NCBI RefSeq assembly: GCF_018476885.1
Contig: NZ_JAHCVJ010000009.1
Coordinates: 90,068-154,067 of the forward strand
Direction of reading: 5' to 3'
DNA length: 64,000 nt
Origin: Geoanaerobacter pelophilus
GTDB lineage: Bacteria > Desulfobacterota > Desulfuromonadia > Geobacterales > DSM-12255
The notes beneath the pieces are model-generated. The model did no database searches and was not told the origin of the DNA. It saw nothing but the letters and a program-made list of their open reading frames with translations. The position numbers and the translations under genes are program-made. Below are positions 8,761-17,245 of the stretch, piece by piece (position 1 is the stretch's first letter; the number at the start of each line of letters is the position of its first letter).

Positions 8761-10320
8761 ATGCAAGAAGTAACATCGATAAACGACCTGCTGGCCATTG
8801 TTCGACGTCGCAAGTTCAGTATTGTGCTGCCCGCGCTCACAATTTTTGTGGTTGCAACGCTCACGGCTTTTCTTCTCCCGCCTACCTACCGTTCAACCTC
8901 TACCATCCTCATAGAAGACCAGGAAGTGCCGCGCGAATATGTTACCTCAACGGTGACCGGCTTTGCCGAACAGCGTCTTCATACCATCAATCAGCGGATC
9001 ATGAGTACGCCCAAACTGCTGGAGATTATCAACCGTTTCAATCTCTATGCGGATCTGAAACAGAAGAAGACCACCGAAGAGATCGTTGCCAAGATGCGCA
9101 AGGACATCAAGTTCGAGACCATCAGCGCCGATGTCATTGATCCCCGTACCGGCCGGCCGACCCCGGCCACCATCGCTTTTACCCTTTCTTACCAAGGCAA
9201 AAACCCTGGCGTGGTGCAGCAGATTGCCAATGTGCTGGCGTCGCTCTATCTCGAAGAAAACCTGAAAGTTCGCGAGCAACAGACCCTTGGCACTTCTACC
9301 TTCATGGGGGAGGAGCTGAAGACGGTCCAGTCGCAGTTGGCGGCCACTGATGCCCAGATTTCGGCTTACAAGCAGCGCAACCTCGACTCCTTGCCGGAAC
9401 TCGCCCAGGTGAACATTCAGGGGCTGGATATGGTGGAGCGCGACATCAACCAGTTTAACGATCAACTGCGGACGCTGCGGGAGCGGGAAAGCAATCTTCA
9501 GACGCAACTGACCGGGTTGCCGGCCGAGGAAACCTCATCTGATCGAGCCCGGCTCGGCGAGTTAAAGGCAAAGCTGAATGCGCTCAGAACAAGGGTTTCC
9601 GACGAGTATCCCGATGTGGTGAAATTGAAGGTGGAGATCGCCGGGATGGAACGGCAGATTCGCTCCTCTGGCGGAGATCCCAATGGTACGCGCAATGAGA
9701 ATCCGAATTACGTCAATATCTCAGCCCAGCTGAACGGCGTCAGGGCCGAGATTGAAGGCGTAAAGCGCCAGCTTGAACTGCAGCAGGAACGAAAAAGAGA
9801 TTTCCGACGACGGATTGCGGCCTCTCCCCGGGTAGAAGAGGGGTTCAAAGCCATGCTGACCGAGCGTAACAGCCTGCAACTGAAATACGACGACCTGAAC
9901 CGCAAATACATGGAGTCCAAGGTTGCCCATGGTCTGGAGAAGGAACAAAAGGGTGAGCGGTTCTCCCTGATCGATGCGGCGCGGCTTCCTGAGCTGCCGG
10001 TCAGTCCCAATATTCCGGCAATCCTCATCATTGGCCTGATCCTGGGTATCGGCGTCGGTGTCGGGGTGGCGGCACTCCGTGAATTCAGCGACCACTCTGT
10101 CCGGGATGTGGATCTGCTGGCAAAGCTTGCCGGTGTGCCGGTGTTGGCGGCCATCCCGGAGATCGTCACGGATCTTGATCGGGCACGGGTGCGGTCACTG
10201 CGGCTGAAGGCGCTGCTGGGAACTTCTGTAACGATCTGCACCGGCATAATGGTCTTCCACTTTCTGGTTATGGACCTGAACGTATTCTGGGCAAAACTGC
10301 TGCGCCGCATGATGCTTTAA
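8761..10320 (+). CDS. Polysaccharide chain-length determinant (Wzz/GNVR family), PEP-CTERM system
   Basis: This is an inner-membrane polysaccharide co-polymerase that sets EPS chain length and couples synthesis to export. The N-terminal Wzz segment has TM1 at ~res 20-42 (IVLPALTIFVVATLTAF), followed by a long periplasmic coiled-coil region (~res 170-390, repeated QL/LRE/RERES motifs). A GNVR-type segment (RKYMESKVAHGLEKEQKGERFSLI) precedes TM2 (~res 420-442, Gly-rich IPAILIIGLILGIGVGVGV). A third hydrophobic stretch sits near the C-terminus (~res 482-500). The 519-aa length agrees with the exosortase-linked class. The kinase that normally works with it is the next gene, encoded separately. 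Confidence 0.88.
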   Translation: MQEVTSINDLLAIVRRRKFSIVLPALTIFVVATLTAFLLPPTYRSTSTILIEDQEVPREYVTSTVTGFAEQRLHTINQRIMSTPKLLEIINRFNLYADLKQKKTTEEIVAKMRKDIKFETISADVIDPRTGRPTPATIAFTLSYQGKNPGVVQQIANVLASLYLEENLKVREQQTLGTSTFMGEELKTVQSQLAATDAQISAYKQRNLDSLPELAQVNIQGLDMVERDINQFNDQLRTLRERESNLQTQLTGLPAEETSSDRARLGELKAKLNALRTRVSDEYPDVVKLKVEIAGMERQIRSSGGDPNGTRNENPNYVNISAQLNGVRAEIEGVKRQLELQQERKRDFRRRIAASPRVEEGFKAMLTERNSLQLKYDDLNRKYMESKVAHGLEKEQKGERFSLIDAARLPELPVSPNIPAILIIGLILGIGVGVGVAALREFSDHSVRDVDLLAKLAGVPVLAAIPEIVTDLDRARVRSLRLKALLGTSVTICTGIMVFHFLVMDLNVFWAKLLRRMML

Positions 10321-10355
10321 GAACTTCCCATCAGTGGGATAAAAAGGAACAGTTC

Positions 10356-11276
10356 ATGGCAACGAGATTGACATTTTCGCTGGCAAGACCGCAAAACCAG
10401 GAAGCAGTGCTGGTCTCCGCAGATGAGGCATTACAGCTGTCGGCGCCGATAGCTGAGGAGTTTGACGAAGAATTGCCGATCACGGCAAGCGAAATAACGA
10501 CCGAACAGGAAGAGCTACCTCCGCTTCCTGCTGCAGAGGCGGTTCCTGTGGTGCGACCGAAGTTCGGCTGGGTCTCGCCCCAGTACACGGTTTCACGGTC
10601 AGTGACCCTTGACCCGGCAACGCTGGCCGCAAACCGGTGTGTGGCAATTGACCAGCAGGCTCCGGAACTGGATGCCTACCGGGTGCTGCGAACTCAGATC
10701 CTGCAGCGCACCCGACAGGGGGGCGGCAACACCATCATGGTTTCCAGTGCGCTCCCTGGTGAGGGGAAGAGCATTACCGCCATAAACCTGGCCCTTACCT
10801 TTGCCCGCGAGTTCCAGCAGACAGTTTTACTGGTGGACTGCGATCTGCGTCGTCAGTCGGTGCATCGCTACCTGGGGTATGAGAGTGATTGCGGGGTAAT
10901 CGATTATCTGCTGAACGACCAACCGGTGCCGGAACTGATTACCTGGCCCGGCATCGAAAAGCTTACAATCATTTCCGGTGGCAGGAGCCTGGGCGAGAGC
11001 AGCGAACTGCTCGGTTCAGCCAGGATGAAAGACCTTGTTGACGACATGAGGCTCCGCTATCCGGAGCGCTATGTGATTTTCGATCTCCCGGCGCTGCTTG
11101 ACGGTGCTGATGCCCTGGCCTTTGCACCGTTGGTGGATCATATAGTGCTGGCTGTCCGCGAGGGGAGTACCCCGATCGATGACGTCAAGCGTTCGATAGA
11201 GATGCTGCCGCAGGGCAAACTGCTGGGGTTGGTGATGAACCGTCACCAGGGACCACCGATAAAAAAACGTAAGTAA
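10356..11276 (+). CDS. BY-kinase-like polysaccharide biosynthesis ATPase (CpsD/CapB family)
   Basis: A cytoplasmic P-loop ATPase that phosphorylates or otherwise regulates the Wzz-like partner. After ~110 residues of Glu/Pro-rich linker, the Walker A is ALPGEGKS, the Walker A' is LLVDCDLRR (both hallmarks of bacterial tyrosine kinases), and the Walker B is in the VIFDLPALLDGAD segment. The chain ends MNRHQGPPIKKRK. I see no C-terminal tyrosine cluster, the autophosphorylation tail of canonical BY-kinases, so its kinase activity on itself is doubtful. The extended acidic N-terminus before the ATPase domain is longer than usual. It lies 35 bases after the chain-length gene in an apparent operon. 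Confidence 0.83.
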   Translation: MATRLTFSLARPQNQEAVLVSADEALQLSAPIAEEFDEELPITASEITTEQEELPPLPAAEAVPVVRPKFGWVSPQYTVSRSVTLDPATLAANRCVAIDQQAPELDAYRVLRTQILQRTRQGGGNTIMVSSALPGEGKSITAINLALTFAREFQQTVLLVDCDLRRQSVHRYLGYESDCGVIDYLLNDQPVPELITWPGIEKLTIISGGRSLGESSELLGSARMKDLVDDMRLRYPERYVIFDLPALLDGADALAFAPLVDHIVLAVREGSTPIDDVKRSIEMLPQGKLLGLVMNRHQGPPIKKRK

Positions 11277-11310
11277 TCACGATATCACCTTAAATAGGGG
11301 GAATAACATC

Positions 11311-12006
11311 ATGAAAAACAAGGCATTGAACAAAGGTAAGACTGCGTGTGCTGTTGTTGCTGCCGTTGCCGGCCTTCTGGCTGGAGTGGCCGGTGAGGCA
11401 TCGGCCTCGGTGTCGTCAATCAACTATGGCATCAACTCTACGACGGCTCCGTCGCGGATCTGGTCTGAAGGGGGCACTGGTCCGATCAAGGGGACCAGCA
11501 TCAACATCGTTGACGTAATGGGGCTCAATACCTCCAGGAACCAGGGTTCGCACCCGATCGTGAGCGGCACTCTGGACTTCACCTCTGGCCTCTACCAGAA
11601 CTCGGCAAGTAAAATCGATACGTACGGGGACAACGGCACTTTCAAAATTCTCGGCAATTTTGATGTGAACGGCGACGGCACGGTGGAGACCAACGCCACG
11701 CTCTTGTCCGGAACCATCAACTCCCTTTCCCTGGATCGTTCCAACAGCTCCAGATATTCGATCAGCAATGCCAAATTGACGGTCACCGAGAATGCCCTTG
11801 CCTCATACTTCGGCTATGGTGCCGGCACAAAGTTTACCGGTTTGATGAACCTCAACTTTAGTGTCCTTCCGAGCGCCTTCGACGGGGGGGCAACCAATAA
11901 CGGCAATATCTCTACCTCTCCGGTTCCTTTGCCCGCGGCAATCTCGCTTTTTGTTCCGGCTGTTGCCGGATTGTTCGGATTGAGGCGCCGCCAGATAGCC
12001 TGTTGA
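11311..12006 (+). CDS. VPLPA-CTERM sorted surface protein
   Basis: This is a secreted protein of 231 aa with a signal peptide (TACAVVAAVAGLLAGVAGEASA) and a C-terminal sorting tail. The tail has the motif VPLPA at ~res 205-209, a hydrophobic helix (AISLFVPAVAGLFGL) and the basic cap RRR, and the chain ends in Cys. The mature part is rich in Ser, Thr, Asn and Gly and probably all-beta. The exosortase at 1174 should cut after the VPLPA motif and release or anchor the protein at the surface. RBS AGGGGG lies upstream of the ATG at 11311. Being the only such tail I can see in the window, it may be the dedicated client of the locus. The function of the mature domain is unknown. Confidence 0.85.
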   Translation: MKNKALNKGKTACAVVAAVAGLLAGVAGEASASVSSINYGINSTTAPSRIWSEGGTGPIKGTSINIVDVMGLNTSRNQGSHPIVSGTLDFTSGLYQNSASKIDTYGDNGTFKILGNFDVNGDGTVETNATLLSGTINSLSLDRSNSSRYSISNAKLTVTENALASYFGYGAGTKFTGLMNLNFSVLPSAFDGGATNNGNISTSPVPLPAAISLFVPAVAGLFGLRRRQIAC

Positions 12007-12030
12007 TTAATAGTCGCTTTGGAGGCTGAT

Positions 12031-12717
12031 ATGGCTCGCATTCTTATTATTGAAGACGAAGCTGAACTTGCAGAACTGGTGGCGCTCAATGTCGTTCGCG
12101 AGGGACATGAGGTCGTTATTGCCTTGTCAGGTGAAGAGGGGCTTGAAAAGGTTGACGCCGAGGATTTTGATCTGGTTATTCTTGACCTTATGATGCCGGG
12201 GCTGACCGGGTTCGAAGTTTGTCGCGGCTTGCGCCGGGCTGAAAAGTCAGCGCGAATCCCGATTATTATGGTCACCGCCTGCAGTAGTGAAGCGGACCGG
12301 GTTAGTGGTCTGGAAGCGGGTGCTGACGATTATGTGGTTAAGCCATTTTCCATTCGGGAACTGATGCTCAGAATCAGGGCGAAGCTCCAGATCAAGCAGA
12401 AGGAAACAGTAGAACCGACCCGTTACCACATCGGCCAGCTCATTGTAGACACGGAGCGGCATCAGATAATTGCCGATCATAGAGAAATAAATCTCACCAT
12501 CACGGAGTTCAAGCTGCTTACCTGCCTGATCCGCTCAGCAGGGCGCGTTCTCAGCAGGGATAACCTTTTGAATGATGTGTGGGGAGATTCATCCGAAATC
12601 GATCACCGGACGATCGATTCCTATGTGACCCGCTTGCGGACAAAACTTGGCGACGTCGGGGACATGGTGCAGACGATACGGGGTTTTGGCTATAAACTGG
12701 AGCAACTCAACCAGTGA
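12031..12717 (+). CDS. OmpR/PhoB-family response regulator
   Basis: A receiver domain (phosphoacceptor Asp52 in VILDLMMPG, switch Thr in MVTA, Lys in VVKPFS) is followed by a winged-helix DNA-binding domain (~res 128-228, ending GFGYKLEQL). The start is ATG 12031, because GGAGG lies at 12021-12025; an in-frame TTG at 12019 would place the ribosome-binding site inside the gene. No histidine kinase gene is adjacent, so it is an orphan regulator here. Its position at the end of the EPS/exosortase gene string suggests it controls that locus, but no operator was identified. It overlaps the next gene by 4 bases (GTGA). Confidence 0.88.
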   Translation: MARILIIEDEAELAELVALNVVREGHEVVIALSGEEGLEKVDAEDFDLVILDLMMPGLTGFEVCRGLRRAEKSARIPIIMVTACSSEADRVSGLEAGADDYVVKPFSIRELMLRIRAKLQIKQKETVEPTRYHIGQLIVDTERHQIIADHREINLTITEFKLLTCLIRSAGRVLSRDNLLNDVWGDSSEIDHRTIDSYVTRLRTKLGDVGDMVQTIRGFGYKLEQLNQ

Positions 12718-13463
12718 GGCACACAAAAATTACGATTGCCGGAAACTGGCATGGCCGTACCTTACTTGTTGTCCTGGTGCTCATGGCCTGTGCTGGGGGG
12801 AGATCCCAGGCACTGGGCACCGCTTCCGGGCGTGAAGCAACTTACCAGATTAACAGCCGCGGTTTTCGCGTCGGCGAGATGAAGACTACTTCTCAACCAT
12901 TGACCCGGGATGGCCGACGCTTAATTCTCTTCCGGTCAACCACTGCTATTGACGCAAAGTTCCTGTTTTTCTCTAAGCAGAGCATAAGCCATGATGAGGC
13001 GGTAGTCGGCGAAAATGGCCCGATCGAGTACCGCCACGATCGGCACGAAAAAGGTGTGACGCGTGAGGTCGAGGCCCGATTCACCGAGACCCAGGTAAAA
13101 CTGGAGATCAGGGAAGAGGGAAGGCCGCGAACCGTTGTCATCCCAAGGGACCGCTACGATTTTACCACGATGGACTGTGCCGAGATGTCTCTGGCCAAGG
13201 AAGGCGATCGGAAGGAGATCCGCCTGTTAAACCTGGAAAATGGCCGGATCGTGACCAGAAAATATGTCTGGCGCAAGAGCGAAGAGATCAGCGTTACCGG
13301 GAAAAAAATCCTTTGCCGGGTCATCGACTTTGAAGATCAGGACAATCAGTGCCGCCGCTGGGTTACCAGAGACGAAAAAGGCATCCTCATTGCCCGCCAG
13401 GAGGGGAAAGGGGATGCCGGTTCGTATCTGCTGAAAATTGCAACTCTTGTCGAAAGCTTATAA
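12714..13463 (+). CDS. Secreted protein of unknown function (DUF6134/DUF3108-like), possible lipoprotein
   Basis: A 249-aa protein with an N-terminal hydrophobic segment ending in LMAC (Cys26), which could be a lipobox, or otherwise a cleavable signal peptide. The mature part starts with YQINSRGFRVGEMKTTSQ and is rich in beta strands with alternating charged residues, resembling periplasmic DUF3108/DUF6134 proteins. The GTG start overlaps the preceding response-regulator stop, giving translational coupling and so a possible shared role in envelope or EPS function. Nothing catalytic is evident. The next genes run convergently from the other strand with only an 11-base gap. Confidence 0.6.
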   Translation: MRHTKITIAGNWHGRTLLVVLVLMACAGGRSQALGTASGREATYQINSRGFRVGEMKTTSQPLTRDGRRLILFRSTTAIDAKFLFFSKQSISHDEAVVGENGPIEYRHDRHEKGVTREVEARFTETQVKLEIREEGRPRTVVIPRDRYDFTTMDCAEMSLAKEGDRKEIRLLNLENGRIVTRKYVWRKSEEISVTGKKILCRVIDFEDQDNQCRRWVTRDEKGILIARQEGKGDAGSYLLKIATLVESL

Positions 13464-13474
13464 GGAACGGCGCC

Positions 13475-13654
13475 TTAACTGCAGTCCCCGCGCCATAAAC
13501 AGGCCTCCTGGCCGCAGTCCCCGGCTTTGCCTGCCTCAAAGCACTGGTCATTCTGCTCGGCATTTTGAATCGCTCTGATTAATTCCGCCTTTTTCGTCTT
13601 GCTTGTCTTGATGCCGTGCTGTTGAGCAATTGCTCTGATCTCGTCAAGTTTCAT
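13475..13654 (-). CDS. Small SAP/Rho-N-like domain protein
   Basis: A 59-aa protein starting MKLDEIRAIAQQHGIKTSK, a helix-turn-helix pattern like the SAP or Rho N-terminal fold (LD.IR.IA...GIK.....KAELIRAIQ), followed by a Cys-containing tail (C....AGDCGQEACLWRGDC). Such small proteins bind nucleic acid weakly; the function here is unknown. The start at 13654 is supported by GAAAGGAGA just upstream (complement of 13662-13670). The longer frame starting at 13690 would overlap the GH3 gene. The cysteine-rich tail could bind a metal. It is the last gene of a three-gene minus-strand group. Confidence 0.7.
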   Translation of the reverse strand: MKLDEIRAIAQQHGIKTSKTKKAELIRAIQNAEQNDQCFEAGKAGDCGQEACLWRGDCS

Positions 13655-13676
13655 GTGACTATCTCCTTTCATAAAA

Positions 13677-15263
13677 TCAATTGGCTGCATAATACATAAG
13701 GCTTTTCAGTAAATCCCCTTCAAGGGTCGGATCGATATGGGGGATCTTGCTCTGCCCCCCGAGTTTGCCGCGCACATCCTTTGACCAGCTGTAGATGACA
13801 TCTTCTTCAACGGTGATCACCTCCGGAGGCTTGATCCGGTCCTGGCGCCGGAAAGTAGCATAGTCGGCATTTTGCTGCATCAGGCTTTTGTCAAGCTGTA
13901 GGGCCAGTTGCAGCGAGGCCTGCGAAGGCAAATCCCCTTTTACGGCGAGGACCCAAACGTGGCGTCGTGCTCCGATGTCAGGTCCGACCATGAACTCGCG
14001 GATCTCGACCTGCGAGATTATGGAAGTGTCAACCACTGCTTGCTCCACTTCAGATTGGGTCACTTTTTCCTCAAACCGGTCGAGAAATTTATCTCTGCCG
14101 GTGAATTCGATCGCGAGGGTCGTCTTTGATGTTACCCGGAGCGTATCGCCGATGTGATAGCGCCACAGCCCTGAGCAGGTGGAAAGCAGGACGGCATAAC
14201 GCTCGCCTTTATCGATCGCTGCAAGCGGCACGGCTTTGGCATCGGGGCCTGGTTGACCCTGCTCGCCCAGTTGATCGAACGGGATGAATTCGAAGAAGGT
14301 CCCGTAATACGGGGTCAGCCGCATGTTCGGCTCTCCGGCGACCTGAAACCCCATGAATGCCTCGGAAGAGGGGAGCAGTTCTAGGAAATTTGGGGACCGT
14401 TTACCAAACAGTTCGCTGAACTCGCTGCGGTACGGCCTGAGGCTTGTCCCGCCATGGACGATGAGTTCCAACCGGGGGAGCAGTTTTGCCAGAGGGGCTT
14501 TACCCAATTCGGTGCAGCGTTGCAGCAGCAGCAGTATCCATGGCGGCACCCCGGAGATGCCGGTAATGTCACGATCCATAAGCAGCAGCCGAGCCAGAGC
14601 TTCCAGTTTGTCATCCCATGGCAGGGAGGAGATCTCCGGCGAAGGGGCCACGAAAGGCTTCAGATAGGCAGGGGCAAAGCGCAGGGTGATGGCGCTCATG
14701 TCACCGCTGTGGATGCCGTTTCCCAGCGAGGAAAGAGCGGTGCTTCCCGACATGTAGAGAAATCTCCCGCCAAGGAGACGGCTGCGTGGATGATGATGGA
14801 GGTAGCAAGCCATCATGTCGAAAGCAGCCCGGCGGTTGGCATGGAACATTTCGTTCGAGAAAGGGATATGCTTGGTTGGAGCAGTGGTGCCGGACGTTTC
14901 GCAGAACAGGGTGATGAGTCCGGGCCAGGTTACGTCGCGCAGTGTAAGCTGTTTGCCGGCAGGGTCTTCCTGATAGCCGTTGCTGAAATAGTCGCGCCAG
15001 AAGTCGGCATAGCATCTGACAGGCACGGTCCGGCGGTATCTTTCGTATGCTGCCTCAAATGGTAATTTGGCGATGTCGGCAAATCCATAGTCCCTGCCGA
15101 ATTTGGTCGTTGCTGCCCGGCGCAGCAGGGAGAAAAAGATCTGTCGCTGTTCCGCAAGGGGGTCGCGTTTCAAAAACCGCTCGGTTGCCACTGCGGCGCC
15201 CATATTGATTAATGGCGACACAATAGGGAACATCTTTGATGTCACATGCTTGACGCCGTTCAT
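13677..15263 (-). CDS. GH3-family protein (acyl-acid amido synthetase-like)
   Basis: GH3 proteins adenylate a carboxylic acid and conjugate it to an amino acid. They belong to the ANL (acyl-CoA synthetase-like) superfamily and are named after the plant auxin-responsive family. Family-like motifs are visible: an ATP-binding Ser/Thr-rich segment (CETSGTTAPTKHIPFS, ~res 124), the SSEAFMGFQ and PYYGTFFEFIPF segments in the middle, and CSGLWRYHIGDTLRV (~res 368), followed by a TGRDKFLDRFEEKV stretch like the C-terminal hinge. The 528-aa length is typical. The start overlaps the upstream hydrolase stop (ATGA). Bacterial GH3 substrates are mostly unknown; a fatty or aromatic acid is a guess only. 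Confidence 0.8.
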   Translation of the reverse strand: MNGVKHVTSKMFPIVSPLINMGAAVATERFLKRDPLAEQRQIFFSLLRRAATTKFGRDYGFADIAKLPFEAAYERYRRTVPVRCYADFWRDYFSNGYQEDPAGKQLTLRDVTWPGLITLFCETSGTTAPTKHIPFSNEMFHANRRAAFDMMACYLHHHPRSRLLGGRFLYMSGSTALSSLGNGIHSGDMSAITLRFAPAYLKPFVAPSPEISSLPWDDKLEALARLLLMDRDITGISGVPPWILLLLQRCTELGKAPLAKLLPRLELIVHGGTSLRPYRSEFSELFGKRSPNFLELLPSSEAFMGFQVAGEPNMRLTPYYGTFFEFIPFDQLGEQGQPGPDAKAVPLAAIDKGERYAVLLSTCSGLWRYHIGDTLRVTSKTTLAIEFTGRDKFLDRFEEKVTQSEVEQAVVDTSIISQVEIREFMVGPDIGARRHVWVLAVKGDLPSQASLQLALQLDKSLMQQNADYATFRRQDRIKPPEVITVEEDVIYSWSKDVRGKLGGQSKIPHIDPTLEGDLLKSLMYYAAN

Positions 15264-16342
15264 CAGACAGCCATCCTGGTAATTTCATCCTGGCTGTTGT
15301 ACCAGTAAGTGAGCGCCTGGTTGTAATACTCATGGTGAAAGATCAGCGAAGCATGGGGCACTGGGTCTGCCGGGTTACCCGAGCTTATTTCCAGGCATTT
15401 CCCCTGCGGGAAGACTTTTTTTAATTCGACCGGTTCTCGGAGCTTTGTCAGGGTCGGTGAGTTAGGCACCAGGATACTCTCTTCGGCCTCGGAAAAAAGC
15501 AGCAGCGTCGGGCCGTGGAACAGCGGTTTTTCATCCCCGTGGGTCTGAAAATCAGTCAATGCCAGCAGGCGCTCCAAGCCCCCCTTTGCTGTTGTGCTAC
15601 TGATAACATCCATGATTTTTTTGCGTATGGCCAAGTGACGGCTGGTGAGGTGCCGGTTCACTGCTCCTGCTTCAAACAGGGCATGAAAGCAGCGCCTGGC
15701 CCTCTCGACCTGTCGTTCCACATCAGTTTTTCCGTCCTCGTGTGCCTTGATGATCCTCTTTACGTTGCTTTCCAGCATCCGCACGCCACCGTCCCGTTCT
15801 TTTTCGCTCCGCACAAGGTCTTGCAGGCTAAGGACCGGGCTGACCAGGACCAGTTCCCTGATCCTGAGATTTTCATCCTGATGGTGCCGGATGAAGTCGG
15901 CAACCAGGCCAGCGCCAAAGCTGATACCGACCAGGCCTGGTGACTCTCCCCGGGAATTGAGGTCCTCTATGAGATCGGCAAGCTGGGCGGAAAACAGCCG
16001 CTGATCAAAGCCGGAACGGGCATAGTTGAAGTAGTAGATTGCGCCGCGGCTTTTAAAGATCGGCCGCTGGAATTCGACCACCTCAGTGGCATCCGGCACA
16101 AAACCGGCAATGATGATTGTGGGGGAGGTCCCATGCCCTTTTTCACGGAATATCCGGTTGTGGCAGGGGTACAGATTCTGTTCAGACCGTTGGCATAGGG
16201 CAAGCTCTCGCGAGCGCACTCTTGGCAGGTACGGCTTTATGTTCAGGTTGCGGACCATGGCAGTGGCCTTGCACGTTACCTGCAGCAGCGTTGGATTGTT
16301 TCGGATGGTACGCCCCACTAAAGGTAGTAATACCTGTCTCAT
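15263..16342 (-). CDS. Alpha/beta hydrolase family protein
   Basis: The nucleophile elbow GISFGAG (Gly-x-Ser-x-Gly) and preceding strand LVG, the oxyanion-type stretch IIIAGFVPDATE and a late HEYYNQ region suggest an alpha/beta hydrolase of about 359 aa. The start is moved to 16342 because a very strong Shine-Dalgarno (CAGGAGGGAAA, complement of 16343-16353) lies just upstream; the longer frame to 16366 has none. The gene is translationally coupled to the GH3 gene (ATGA overlap), suggesting paired formation and cleavage of an ester or amide. No lid or substrate domain is recognised. The intergenic region to phoB (16343-16558) carries divergent promoters that I could not resolve. Confidence 0.7.
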   Translation of the reverse strand: MRQVLLPLVGRTIRNNPTLLQVTCKATAMVRNLNIKPYLPRVRSRELALCQRSEQNLYPCHNRIFREKGHGTSPTIIIAGFVPDATEVVEFQRPIFKSRGAIYYFNYARSGFDQRLFSAQLADLIEDLNSRGESPGLVGISFGAGLVADFIRHHQDENLRIRELVLVSPVLSLQDLVRSEKERDGGVRMLESNVKRIIKAHEDGKTDVERQVERARRCFHALFEAGAVNRHLTSRHLAIRKKIMDVISSTTAKGGLERLLALTDFQTHGDEKPLFHGPTLLLFSEAEESILVPNSPTLTKLREPVELKKVFPQGKCLEISSGNPADPVPHASLIFHHEYYNQALTYWYNSQDEITRMAV

Positions 16343-16558
16343 TTTCCCTCCTGATTTTTTTGCCAATTATTGCAGTAGATGGTTACAGCCTTGTGGATGA
16401 CTGGAAAAATGTTAGTGGCAATACTGATTCACCTGCATGAATGGATGGTGGGGGAGATTGCATTGTTGCAAAACTTATTCACGGTCTTAACGCCAATGTA
16501 ACTTTGATGCTGTATTGTCCCTGGCAATGCTGAAGTCGATTACTCGGAGTGCAAAGCC

Positions 16559-17245
16559 GTGACGGTACTGATAATTGAAGATGAACAGGAACTTGCAGAG
16601 CTGCTGGCCTTCAATCTCAGGAATGAGGGTTACGAGACACTGATAGCCAATGATGGCAAGAATGGCTATGAAACAGCGATCAGGGAAAAGCCATCATTGA
16701 TCCTGCTGGACCTTATGCTCCCGGAGTTGAACGGCATCGATGTCTGCAAGCTGGTGAAAAAACATCATGATACGTCACGAATTCCGGTAATCATGCTTAC
16801 CGCCCGCAATGAGGAGATCGACCGGGTTGTTGGTTTCGAGGTTGGTGCCGACGATTATATGGTCAAGCCCTTTTCCAACCGGGAGTTGCTGCTCAGGATC
16901 AAGGCCATTCTGCGCCGCTCCGCGACAGGTGCTCCGGAGAATGATACTGATGAAGCGATTGAGATCGGACCGATCTGTATCGATCCTGGCCGGCACCGGG
17001 TCAAGGTCAATGATGAAGTTATCGTTCTCACTACTACGGAGTTCAAGTTGCTTCTAACCCTGGCTGAACGCAAGGAGCGCATGCTGAGCCGGGAATTTCT
17101 CCTGCGTACCGTCTGGGGCTACAACCACACTTCAGATACGCGAACGGTCGATACCCATATTACCCGTCTCAGAAACAAGCTCGGCGATGCCGGCGAGTTG
17201 GTCAAGACTGTCCGCGGTTTTGGTTACAAGCTGGAGTTTCAATGA
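16559..17245 (+). CDS. phoB: Phosphate regulon response regulator PhoB
   Basis: A receiver domain with phosphoacceptor Asp51 (LLDLMLPE), switch Thr (MLTARNEE) and Lys (MVKPFSNREL) is followed by a winged-helix effector domain (res ~128-228, ending GFGYKLEFQ). It binds Pho boxes and activates phosphate-starvation genes. Placement at the head of phoR-pstSCAB-phoU makes PhoB the best reading. The start codon is GTG at 16559 (CGGAG about 12 bases upstream, so spacing is long). The stop overlaps phoR by 4 bases (ATGA). No clear Pho box was found near it by eye. Confidence 0.9.
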   Translation: MTVLIIEDEQELAELLAFNLRNEGYETLIANDGKNGYETAIREKPSLILLDLMLPELNGIDVCKLVKKHHDTSRIPVIMLTARNEEIDRVVGFEVGADDYMVKPFSNRELLLRIKAILRRSATGAPENDTDEAIEIGPICIDPGRHRVKVNDEVIVLTTTEFKLLLTLAERKERMLSREFLLRTVWGYNHTSDTRTVDTHITRLRNKLGDAGELVKTVRGFGYKLEFQ

